Of a stretch of DNA of 48,575 nucleotides, positions 8,429 to 16,318 are shown piece by piece. Every line of letters starts with the position of its first letter. Position 1 is the stretch's first letter. The DNA lies in contig JAIPJX010000018.1 of assembly GCA_021733945.1 (NCBI GenBank), forward strand, positions 1 to 48,575, given 5' to 3'. The position numbers were made by a program, and so were the translations under genes. The notes under the pieces are model-generated. The model searched no databases. It had not been told where the DNA came from and saw only the letters and a list, made by a program, of their open reading frames with translations. The DNA is from Verrucomicrobiota bacterium. Its GTDB lineage: Bacteria; Verrucomicrobiota; Verrucomicrobiia; Limisphaerales; SIBE01.

Positions 8429-10389
8429 CGTCCGGATCCTTCCGCTTTCAGGATGGCCTGCAGATTGAGGCGCAGTTGTTTTTGCTCCGGAAAATCCTTC
8501 AGCAGTTCCTGGGTCAACTGGCGCGCCCGGGCCCAGTTCTTTTGCTGGTAGGCGCGCTGCGCCAGATACGATTTGGCCCGGACGGATTCTTTCTCGAGCG
8601 CCGCGAACTGCCGGTCGGCTTCTTCCTGTTTTCCTTCGGCGAGCGAAGCGCGTGCTTCGAGTTCTTTTCCCAGCACGCTGTTCCTGAGCCCGGTGTGACT
8701 CGAAAGAACCTCCCGCGCCCCAGCCGGTCGGTCTTCGTCGAGGTGCACACTCGCGAGGAGCACCGCGGCCCGGAACGACCGGGGGGTATCCCCAACCGCG
8801 AGGGTTTTTAACCTGGCAATGGCATCGGCCGATCTGCCTTCGGCGATCTGAATCTCCGCCGCAAGCAGGTCCAGGCTTGAATTGGGAGTCTGGCTCGCGA
8901 TGAATTGAAGTGCATCCTCCGGGCCCCGGTTGAACCGATACGCCTGCGCCAGACTTCCGTTAAACCACTCGGGTGAATCTTTCGGAACCGGACGGTTTCC
9001 CTGCAGTCTCAAAGCGGCTTCCGGCCAGTAGCCCGCCAGGAGAAGGGCGGTGAACACATCGGGGCCGCGCAGGAAGGTCGCCAGGTCCGGCGGCATGGGA
9101 GGGGTGGCACCGTCCAGAGCCGTTGCTGCGTCGATCAGTTCAAAGAGCTCGTGACGGGATTTGGCGGGTAAGGGTGAAAGAGGGATGTGAACCGCCGTCG
9201 GGAATCTCAGCTCACCCGTGCGCCTGAAGACGAGAACCCGGAGCAGTGCACTTTCCAAATCCAGATTCCAGGAACGAAGTCGGAACCGATTGTTCTCGAG
9301 CAGCGTGGCTGCTTGCGCTTCATCGGAGACCAGCAGGGATTGCAGAAGGCTCAGCCAGAAGGTTTCCTGACGTTCCTGCAGGAAACGTCTGGATTCCGGA
9401 ATGGGCGCGAACGTTTCCGAATTCCAAAACCGATCCCCGGGAAGTGTCGCGAGGTATTTTGCGAACCCCTGCAGATCTCCCGCCGGAGGAGGGATTGATC
9501 TTAAATCCAATCCCGAGGGACGGGCCAGCCGCCCCCAAAAGTACGTCTTGATCCAGGTCCGGTCCGTCGCAATCGAATTCGTGAGACCGGACGCCCACAC
9601 CCGGATTGCCATGGGGTGGCTTCCGCTTCGGCGATAAAATTCGGCCAGTTGGTCGGCAAGGATCGGGTCCCGGGGTTTGGCTGTGGCGGCTGCGGAGTAT
9701 TCAACGAGCGCGAGCGCGGGGTTGCCGGACTGCTCCAGAACCTGGCCGCGAAACAGGCGGATGTCCGGGTTCGCCGGATCCGCCAGGAACGCACGCTCCA
9801 GATGGTCCCATGCGGCAGTCCGGTCGGTGTCGTATTCCAGCAGAGCCAGGCGGGCGAGGCGTCCGCTGTCCCTGCCTCCCGGAAACGAACGCGACTTCAG
9901 CAGCTGGTGGGCTTCCTCGAGTTTGTTTTGTACCAGCAGAAAATCGACGTCCAGCACGAACCAGGATTCCGGGGCACCTTCTCTTCCGGTCCACGCCGTT
10001 CGAAGCGTGGTAAAACGTTCCAGCTCCGCATTGTGAATCAGTGCCCGGGCCGTCAGGAGCGCCGCCTGTTCGTTTTCCAAAAACGCATTGGGATCGCGGT
10101 CGTAGAGGGCCAGGAGACGCGGAAGCGCGTTCAGTTCCGTGAGTGTTTGCAGTTCGAGACGGTTCCACGTTGCCCGGTCGGCTTCGGTCTCTCCGGAGCG
10201 GGCGCGCGGGCGGGACTGGAGCGTCTTCCACGCCTGGTCCGGTCTGCCCCCGGCCAGATGCTCTGTGGCGGTCTTGAGGAACTGAGCCGCCCGCGTTTCG
10301 ATGACGTGCTGGCGCCACAAACGGAATCCGAAGAAGGCGAGCGCCAGGATTCCAGTCGCCAGGAGTACCGTTGCGAGGGGCTTTTTCAA
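8425..10389 (-). CDS. Membrane-anchored TPR-like protein of the exosortase cassette
   Basis: A 654-aa protein starting with a signal-anchor (KKPLATVLLATGILALAFFG) and followed by many helical repeats of TPR type; clear blocks include DYDTDRTAAWDHLERAFLADPANPD-like and FYRRSGSHPMAIRVWASG-like helix pairs. TPR proteins with a membrane anchor are recurrent partners in EpsH/PEP-CTERM clusters (PrsT-like), where they are thought to scaffold export or assembly. I chose TTG at 10389 because it overlaps the PEP-CTERM stop as TTGA, matching the GTGA and ATGA couplings downstream; an ATG at 10479 would give a longer overlap and bury the anchor. No clear Shine-Dalgarno precedes either start. Confidence 0.75.
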   Translation of the reverse strand: MKKPLATVLLATGILALAFFGFRLWRQHVIETRAAQFLKTATEHLAGGRPDQAWKTLQSRPRARSGETEADRATWNRLELQTLTELNALPRLLALYDRDPNAFLENEQAALLTARALIHNAELERFTTLRTAWTGREGAPESWFVLDVDFLLVQNKLEEAHQLLKSRSFPGGRDSGRLARLALLEYDTDRTAAWDHLERAFLADPANPDIRLFRGQVLEQSGNPALALVEYSAAATAKPRDPILADQLAEFYRRSGSHPMAIRVWASGLTNSIATDRTWIKTYFWGRLARPSGLDLRSIPPPAGDLQGFAKYLATLPGDRFWNSETFAPIPESRRFLQERQETFWLSLLQSLLVSDEAQAATLLENNRFRLRSWNLDLESALLRVLVFRRTGELRFPTAVHIPLSPLPAKSRHELFELIDAATALDGATPPMPPDLATFLRGPDVFTALLLAGYWPEAALRLQGNRPVPKDSPEWFNGSLAQAYRFNRGPEDALQFIASQTPNSSLDLLAAEIQIAEGRSADAIARLKTLAVGDTPRSFRAAVLLASVHLDEDRPAGAREVLSSHTGLRNSVLGKELEARASLAEGKQEEADRQFAALEKESVRAKSYLAQRAYQQKNWARARQLTQELLKDFPEQKQLRLNLQAILKAEGSGR

Positions 10390-11084
10390 GGAATGTTCGA
10401 GTCTGCGATGGGTTGAGACCTGGATGGTCTCTGTTTCACAGCGAAGACCAGCATCAACAAGGAACCCAGCATGGCCCATGTTCCCGGCTCGGGCACGCGC
10501 GACGCCGCATCTCCGATCCAGGGTGCCACATTGCTGATCCCATTCTGAAGGTGGGCTACCGTGTAGAAATCGCCCTTTGCGCTCGAGGAGATATAGTTGA
10601 AATCCGATGCGTCCAGTGAAGGAGCCCCTGTGATTTGAAAGATAAACGTCGATCCGACTCCGAATGCATCGTTCACCGATGTCCCCGCGGGTTGCAGGTC
10701 GAACATGATGTCAAAGCTCAATCCTCCCCCCGCATTGGAATCACCCAGGCTGATCGTCGGAGCCACCCCGGGACCGGAGGCGGACACAAGCTGAATGTTG
10801 AGATCGGAGGGTTCGAGGTCCGGGTTCAGATTAAAATACCATTCGGTGGCCACTTGCCGGTCAATCAACCCCGTGCTCGTCAGGGTCAGCTGAACCGTTG
10901 GGAATCCTCCCGGCTCCGCGGTGATATCTGAAAAGGTGGCCGTTAAAATGGGTGAATCATATTCCTCATTGGTACCCGTCACCGCCGTGTCGAGGTTGTA
11001 GGTGTAGGTGGCAGCGGTGGCGCGGTCCACACCAGGGATGAGGATGAGGGCGGTCAGGATTAAGAGGCAGCGGGAATGTTTCAT
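10386..11084 (-). CDS. PEP-CTERM domain protein (exosortase substrate)
   Basis: A 232-aa secreted protein. It has an N-terminal signal peptide (about residues 1-25, cut near ATAA), a Ser/Thr/Gly-rich beta domain, and a C-terminal sorting signal: VPEPGTW at 197-203, a hydrophobic helix (204-216) and the basic VKQR. This is the textbook PEP-CTERM tripartite signal. Unusually, 13 further residues follow the basic cluster, whereas most family members stop within a few residues. It is the first gene of the exosortase operon and the only PEP-CTERM protein visible in the window. The body resembles the DUF-like beta sandwiches common in these substrates; no enzyme motif is seen. Confidence 0.9.
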   Translation of the reverse strand: MKHSRCLLILTALILIPGVDRATAATYTYNLDTAVTGTNEEYDSPILTATFSDITAEPGGFPTVQLTLTSTGLIDRQVATEWYFNLNPDLEPSDLNIQLVSASGPGVAPTISLGDSNAGGGLSFDIMFDLQPAGTSVNDAFGVGSTFIFQITGAPSLDASDFNYISSSAKGDFYTVAHLQNGISNVAPWIGDAASRVPEPGTWAMLGSLLMLVFAVKQRPSRSQPIADSNIP

Positions 11085-11134
11085 GATGGCTTTTCAGCGG
11101 TTCTGCGGTTTCGATCTCGTTCTGCATCCCTCTC

Positions 11135-11150
11135 AGCAACTTCGAAGCCA
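11135..11150 (-). promoter_or_regulatory. Candidate sigma-54 promoter of the PEP-CTERM/exosortase operon
   Basis: On the minus strand the sequence reads TGGCTTCGAAGTTGCT. TGGC and TTGC are separated by seven bases, giving the GG-N10-GC spacing required at -24/-12. The consensus is TGGCACG-N4-TTGC, so only the AC after TGGC deviates. The predicted start of transcription would leave a leader of about 40 bases before the ATG at 11084. RpoN control of PEP-CTERM genes is known in floc-forming proteobacteria; no regulator of the PrsK/PrsR type is in this window. Confidence 0.45.
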
Positions 11151-11235
11151 ACCGAGGCTGTGGCTTGTAAGATCCTGCAGGAGAGGGCGTGGTGGGTTTT
11201 CTCACCCCCTGATTCAAATCAGCTTGCGTTTCATT

Positions 11236-11253
11236 GCATTGCACATGCAGTGC
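11236..11253. promoter_or_regulatory. Palindromic operator candidate
   Basis: GCATTGCACATGCAGTGC is an 18-base imperfect palindrome (14 of 18 positions symmetric; each exception keeps a purine/pyrimidine symmetry). It lies about 86 bases upstream of the candidate -24 element, a usual distance for a sigma-54 activator site. Confidence 0.35.
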
Positions 11254-11400
11254 GTTGGTCTATTGCAAATGCGTTGCGTTGTTTCCGGTTTTATTTCGGG
11301 TCACGGTGGTTGATGCCGGACCGGACCCCGTCCACGGGGGGGCTTGATGGTTCGCCCACCATCCCGGCCCCGGGGTCCTGACCTGGCGGTTGCCGACGCG

Positions 11401-14400
11401 TTATTTAAATTTGACGATCGGGGCGAATGCCAGCGAGGTCTCCATCCACGAACCGCAGCTGCAGCCTCCGCCCGCTTCGGGGGAAAGCAGCAGGCCTGCG
11501 GCGGGAATGGTGCTCAGCCAGCAGTCTGGACGCAACCGGCTCCAGCTGCTGGATTCTCCGCCTTCCGCGCTCCAGACGGTGACGTTGCTGTTTCGGAAGA
11601 AGAGTGCGTTTAAGGTCGCCGCGTAAGTGCCGCACCCTCCGCCGGGAATGGTCTGTTCCCTGGGTACACCCGTGAGCAGGTCGAACACCTGGGGGCGCAC
11701 ATAGAGTGTATTGCCCACGATTGCCGGTCGGGCCATGTGTCCGCCGTGATTGTCCTTGAGCCAATCGAAGGAGATGTTCCAGAGGGGTTTGCCATCGGTC
11801 AGGCCGTGGGTGTAAACATGGTAGGCCTTGGACCCGGAAGAGACCAGGGCCAGGGCCCTGGTTCCGCAGGCCATGTAAAACACCACTTCCCCGGCCACCG
11901 GAGCAATGGGCTCTTCCCAGACAACCTTTCCGGTCCGGACGTCGAGGTTCACCAGGAAGAGATTCTCCCAGAGCTCGGGCAATCCGACCCGGTCCGAGGG
12001 CGATGCCAGGACCTTGGCATTGCGGCATTCGACGAAGTAGGCGTGGTCGTCGGAGATCGAGAGGGTTGAATTGATGATTCGTCCATTCCGGTAGATCCAC
12101 CGCGTCTCGCCGGATTGGCGGTCCAGGGAGAAGAGCTGTTCGCTGCAGACTTTGTAGGTGGCCGGGCCTGACGTGGCGTCGTACCAGCCGGCGTCGGAGC
12201 CGCCCCAGTAGTCGGTGAAGGAGTTGCCCTGTTTGATCGTGCTGCCGATGAGTTGGTCACCCTGAATCGAGATGTAACTCCACTCGTGTGCCGATGCGGT
12301 TTCGGCACCTGGCAGAACGTTGTATTCCTTCGAGACCTGCCCGGTGGCGGCGTCGAACCGCAGGCATCGGCCGTCGATCGCGATGTAGACGTTCTCCTCG
12401 TCGACGCACCAGTTGCTGCAGTCCCGTGGCATGTTGAACCGCTGGAGGGCCGGGATTTCGCGGGACCAAAGCACGCTTCCGTTGTGGGCATCGAGTCCGA
12501 TCACCCTGTGAAGGCCCTGCACGAACAACCGGCCGTTGGCCGAAAGCGGCGAGGGTTTGCGTCCGTTCCGGTCCGGCTGCGCACGGGGACCAGGGCGACC
12601 CATCCACTGCACTTCAAACTCCTCGGTTCGGGATGCGCCCATGAGGCTCTCGCCGCCGAACGCGGAATTGTCCGCCGTGCCGTATTGATGCGACCATTTG
12701 CCGGTTCCGGGTAGTGCGCCCCGGTCGAACCGCGCCCAGGGCGCGGTCGATGTTCCGGCCACGCCCGAAACAAAGCGTGCGCTTTGAATCCATGCGGAAG
12801 CCCTGGCCGGCGCTGCGACGGCACCGGCGTCCGACGACGCCCCGAGCAGCGCGACGCCTCCGTCCGGGCGGAGCAGCTGGGCGATCGGCGCGACGTCCTC
12901 GGGGATCTGGTCCGCGGCCCGGAACGGGTTCGAGACGATCAGATTCACGGAACTTTGTGTGAAGGGAATTTCGGAGAAGGAAGCCACCCATCGGGCGGCC
13001 ACGCGGGCACCGTAGACACCGCTCGGTTGAAGGGCCTTGCGGGTGGCTTCGATACGCGCCAGGTCGGTGTCGACCACCACCACGCGCATTTCGCTGCGCC
13101 GGGCCAGCTCCAACCCGAGCTTTCCGTTGTCGCTTCCCAACAGCAGGCAGATGCCGGCGGTCACCCCGGAACGGTGGAGGATGTCCTCGGCCACACGCGA
13201 GTGCTGTTGATCGGATCCGTGGGAATCCGTTGGCACGGGTGGGAGGTTGTAGTTGAAGAACGTGTCGCATTCGTATGGGCTGGTTTCGAGGAGTTCGCCC
13301 TCGACCAGTCCTTTGACCACATATTGATAGGTGCGATGTCGCCCGAGATTCTTGAGGATCGCGGTGTGCCGGGTCTTGGGCCGGTCGTCGCTGATGGTCC
13401 GCATGTCGGTCTCGTCAGTTCCCCACTCGAGCAGGGTGGGCACCGGCTCATTGGTTTCCCATCGGACGACCGCGCCGTCCAGCCCCGTGAACTCGAGGAT
13501 CGGTCCCGCCGCCAGCTCGAAGCGTCGTCTTGCCTGGATCGCGTTCTCCCTGGCGTGTGCCGCCGCTTCCGCCGGTGCGAGGCTGCGTCCGTACACCCGC
13601 ACCTCCCGCAGCATCCCGTTCATTCGGTAATGTTCGTTGGCATCGTGATACGCCCCGATTTCGTAGAATCCCCGGTCCGGATAACGAATGGGGCCTTTTT
13701 CGAGGGTTGATGTCTGGGAGAGTGTGCCGTTGACATAGAGTCGCGCCTCCTGGCCGTCATAGGTCCCCATCACGTGATACCATCGACCCAGTTCGAACTC
13801 GGTGCCGGCGGTGATGTAGGTTAATCGTCCGCTTCCCTCTTTCCCTGCGATCGCGAATGCGAACTTGCGGTCCCGGTACCCCAGCAGCCAGCCGTTTTCG
13901 ACATCGCCGTCGTCCTGGATGGCACCGATGATGCCTCCCCATTCGAGCACCTGATTGACCCGCACCCAGGCTTCGGCGGTCATCTGTTGCACCGGCAGAT
14001 CGCGGGACTTGAGGTTCGCGGTCACAAGCACGCTTTGTGATTTCCCGTTCAGCTGAAGCACCTGCATGCCTTCCACGGACATCAGGGTTGTTTTCCCGAT
14101 GACGGTGCCGTCCTGGTTGCCGGCCAGGTTTCGAACGTCCCGATCGTTGATCTGGTCCTCCTGGAAAACCCAGCGGCCAAGAAGATCCGGGTCGTTGACG
14201 GCGAGCACCGGTTGGACTGGCTCCAATGGTTTGTCCGGGGTTGCGGATGACGGGAGGGCTGCGATCGGCGTCGCAACGGCGTCGGCTTTTGGGCGAAACG
14301 AATGGATCGTTCCCTCGTCGGTGCTCGCGAACAACGCGCCATCGGCAACAGCCAACCCATAAGCGCGCCCGGAGACCGCACCACGCCACAGGACCCGGCC

Positions 14401-15588
14401 ATCATCGGCGCTCAAGGCCACGACCGCGTCCTTGCCCCCGGCGTACAGGGCGTCGCCCGCCAGGATGATCGAGAAGGGGTAGCTCCCCGTATGCCGCCAA
14501 AGTTCCTTGCGGTCCTTTCGGTCCATGGCGACGACCGTGTCGTCGGTCAGCACATACGCGATGTTGCCCCGAACGATCATCGCGTTACCGCCCTCGATCG
14601 TCGCGATCTTGGAACGATCGGTTTCACTGCTTTCCTGAATCCAGCCCGTCTTGTTGCCGGGGCCGTGCAATACATGCGAGTCTTCGGTGACGAGGACAAA
14701 ACAGCCGCCACCGCCCTCCAGACTGCCGAGCGGTCGGCCGTCCTTCTTTTCAAACAGGAGGGGGGCCACGCGGCCCTGAGGCGAAATCAATCGTTCGTTC
14801 GAAGCGAGGAGGGCGCCTTCGAAGGTCACGCCGTCGAGCTGGCGCACGAACCGGCCGGGGCCCTCGGGCCTGCCGGTCTGCGCATCGACCGCGCAGAGAA
14901 AGGATTGTTTCCACGGGAGCAGTCCGGTTGCAAAATACGCGGTGCCACCGTCGAGCAGCACGCCGGTTCGGCATGGCCAGAACGAAATGAACCGGCCGTT
15001 GTGCAGCGTTTGTCGTTGCTCGGGAGAAGGACTGAATTTCCAGATCAACCGGCCGGTTTCGGCGTCGATGCAGTAGGCGTGGCCGTCGTCGGATCCGAAA
15101 TAGAGCTTTCCGTCGAGGTAGGACGGGGCGATCCGAACCGGGCCGTCCGTGACGAAGCGCCATTTTTCAACCGCCGTGCGGGAATCCAGGCAATGCACCG
15201 AGTCATCGGCCGATGACCCGAAGAAGAGCGAATGGCCCGCCACGGTCACATGAAACGCGGGATCGTAATTGCGCATGGATTTTAATCCGCGGATACCCGC
15301 ATACGCGTCCCACTTGGCGGGGCCGTACCAGGCCTGGTGCGGTGCCAGCGAGGAATGATAGGTCCAATCCTCTCCGAGTTGGGTGGCTGGAAGGTTTTCG
15401 ATCGAATGCCCGCTCCTTCGGTTGTCGTGCTGGTACACGGGCCAGTCGGCGCTCTGAAGGCTGCCGATTCCGATGAAACCCGCGATCATGAGAGCCATGG
15501 CGCGGGAAGCCCACGCGGGGAAGGGCGATCCGAAGACAACGCAACCTGCTGTTGGGGCGACCGGGTGGGACCTGGATGAATGCTTCAT
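11401..15588 (-). CDS. Secreted PQQ-type beta-propeller protein with LamG, Fn3-like and methyltransferase-like domains
   Basis: A 1395-aa protein. Starting at the ATG at 15588, residues ~28-46 are a signal or anchor helix. A first PQQ-like propeller covers about 50-435 (blades such as GKLYFGSDDGHAYCIDAETG). A LamG/concanavalin-like domain covers about 470-680, and an Fn3/purple-acid-phosphatase-N-like module about 695-765. A Rossmann-like segment follows (about 810-935: LLLGSDNGKLGLELA, then VVVVDTDLARI and later VNLIVSNPF), resembling class I methyltransferases. A second propeller fills 960-1380. Similar composites occur in Planctomycetes and Verrucomicrobia without known function. The start was chosen because the 25 residues upstream are atypical. 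It is a single-gene unit upstream of the exosortase operon, on the same strand. Confidence 0.8.
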   Translation of the reverse strand: MKHSSRSHPVAPTAGCVVFGSPFPAWASRAMALMIAGFIGIGSLQSADWPVYQHDNRRSGHSIENLPATQLGEDWTYHSSLAPHQAWYGPAKWDAYAGIRGLKSMRNYDPAFHVTVAGHSLFFGSSADDSVHCLDSRTAVEKWRFVTDGPVRIAPSYLDGKLYFGSDDGHAYCIDAETGRLIWKFSPSPEQRQTLHNGRFISFWPCRTGVLLDGGTAYFATGLLPWKQSFLCAVDAQTGRPEGPGRFVRQLDGVTFEGALLASNERLISPQGRVAPLLFEKKDGRPLGSLEGGGGCFVLVTEDSHVLHGPGNKTGWIQESSETDRSKIATIEGGNAMIVRGNIAYVLTDDTVVAMDRKDRKELWRHTGSYPFSIILAGDALYAGGKDAVVALSADDGRVLWRGAVSGRAYGLAVADGALFASTDEGTIHSFRPKADAVATPIAALPSSATPDKPLEPVQPVLAVNDPDLLGRWVFQEDQINDRDVRNLAGNQDGTVIGKTTLMSVEGMQVLQLNGKSQSVLVTANLKSRDLPVQQMTAEAWVRVNQVLEWGGIIGAIQDDGDVENGWLLGYRDRKFAFAIAGKEGSGRLTYITAGTEFELGRWYHVMGTYDGQEARLYVNGTLSQTSTLEKGPIRYPDRGFYEIGAYHDANEHYRMNGMLREVRVYGRSLAPAEAAAHARENAIQARRRFELAAGPILEFTGLDGAVVRWETNEPVPTLLEWGTDETDMRTISDDRPKTRHTAILKNLGRHRTYQYVVKGLVEGELLETSPYECDTFFNYNLPPVPTDSHGSDQQHSRVAEDILHRSGVTAGICLLLGSDNGKLGLELARRSEMRVVVVDTDLARIEATRKALQPSGVYGARVAARWVASFSEIPFTQSSVNLIVSNPFRAADQIPEDVAPIAQLLRPDGGVALLGASSDAGAVAAPARASAWIQSARFVSGVAGTSTAPWARFDRGALPGTGKWSHQYGTADNSAFGGESLMGASRTEEFEVQWMGRPGPRAQPDRNGRKPSPLSANGRLFVQGLHRVIGLDAHNGSVLWSREIPALQRFNMPRDCSNWCVDEENVYIAIDGRCLRFDAATGQVSKEYNVLPGAETASAHEWSYISIQGDQLIGSTIKQGNSFTDYWGGSDAGWYDATSGPATYKVCSEQLFSLDRQSGETRWIYRNGRIINSTLSISDDHAYFVECRNAKVLASPSDRVGLPELWENLFLVNLDVRTGKVVWEEPIAPVAGEVVFYMACGTRALALVSSGSKAYHVYTHGLTDGKPLWNISFDWLKDNHGGHMARPAIVGNTLYVRPQVFDLLTGVPREQTIPGGGCGTYAATLNALFFRNSNVTVWSAEGGESSSWSRLRPDCWLSTIPAAGLLLSPEAGGGCSCGSWMETSLAFAPIVKFK

Positions 15589-15891
15589 GCGAGTTCCGAG
15601 TTTGCCAGACCGGTTCGAATGCGGCAATCCTTCTCGGAGGCTTAGCAGACCGTTAAATAACACCAGATCTTGTAGGAGGCGAGGTCACGAGACTCTGATT
15701 TCTTAGGTATCGTGAGGTATTGCAGAGCCTCCTGATGTCGGCTCCTACTTTTTTTTGGGCTGTTCGGCGCGATTGACCCTGGTCGGATTGTTCCCTATTC
15801 TGAACAAGGGTGTGGAACGTTCAGGCGTTGAGGCGCTGCGTGCGGCAGGCAATCCGCCGTGCCTTCTCCGGCGGGTGCCCGTTCGACGATT
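15589..15891. other. Divergent intergenic region with long hairpin
   Basis: A 303-base gap between the divergent PQQ gene and the small membrane protein gene. Its main feature is the long inverted repeat at 15672-15756, described separately. No gene or clear promoter was recognised. Confidence 0.5.
15672..15756 (+). repeat. Long inverted repeat followed by eight T
   Basis: The left arm 15672-15697 begins GTAGGAGGCGAGGTCACGAG. The right arm 15723-15748 ends GATGTCGGCTCCTAC. They pair at about 20 of 26 positions around a 25-base loop, and T8 follows at 15749-15756. It looks like a rho-independent terminator on the plus strand, yet lies upstream of the plus-strand gene at 15892. It more likely is a dispersed palindromic repeat than a terminator of a known transcript. 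Confidence 0.6.
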
Positions 15892-16278
15892 ATGGATTAT
15901 TCTCAGATCTATGTGGTGTTTTCTATCTCGGTCGGGCTGTTGCAGCTTTTTGACAGCTTCCTGCTCAGGCAGTCCGGGGGGCATCTGACGGTTCCGAACG
16001 GGGTCATCTCCGGGATCGAACTGGTCTGGGTTGTCGTTTCGATCGCGGTCCTGTTGTCGGTGGACGGGGTTCCCCATTTTATGCCGTTGTCCTACATCGT
16101 GTTCTCGGTTGCAGGCAGTCTGCTGGGATTTTACCTGTATCGGGATCTGGAGATCAAGGAAGGCAGGATCCTGCCTGAGGACATGGTGGTGCCAACCTGG
16201 TTGATCGTTGGGAACGGTGTTTTCGGTGTGTATTTTGCAACGGTCAGTTTTCTGGTGCACCAGGCGATGGTCCGGTAG
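15892..16278 (+). CDS. Small polytopic membrane protein
   Basis: A 128-aa protein with four predicted membrane spans (about residues 5-22, 35-52, 58-78 and 98-120) and a short charged loop EIKEGRILPEDM. The ATG at 15892 is preferred over one 33 bases upstream because the extra residues are Pro/Ala/Arg filler. No motif identifies a family. It ends 40 bases before the convergent permease gene and has no clear partner, so function is unknown. Confidence 0.6.
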   Translation: MDYSQIYVVFSISVGLLQLFDSFLLRQSGGHLTVPNGVISGIELVWVVVSIAVLLSVDGVPHFMPLSYIVFSVAGSLLGFYLYRDLEIKEGRILPEDMVVPTWLIVGNGVFGVYFATVSFLVHQAMVR

Positions 16279-16318
16279 GTCTGGAAAAACTGGGGGCGGT
16301 TTTCGGGGTGGGACCTGG

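Larger units (their letters stand above)
11085..11400 (-). promoter_or_regulatory. Upstream region of the exosortase operon
   Basis: A 316-base gap between the PQQ gene stop and the PEP-CTERM start, without a gene. It carries a sigma-54-like element and a palindrome, listed separately. Positions 11225-11282 also hold two imperfect direct repeats of about 24 bases rich in TTGCA/TGCGTT words, which could be part of an operator. Confidence 0.5.
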
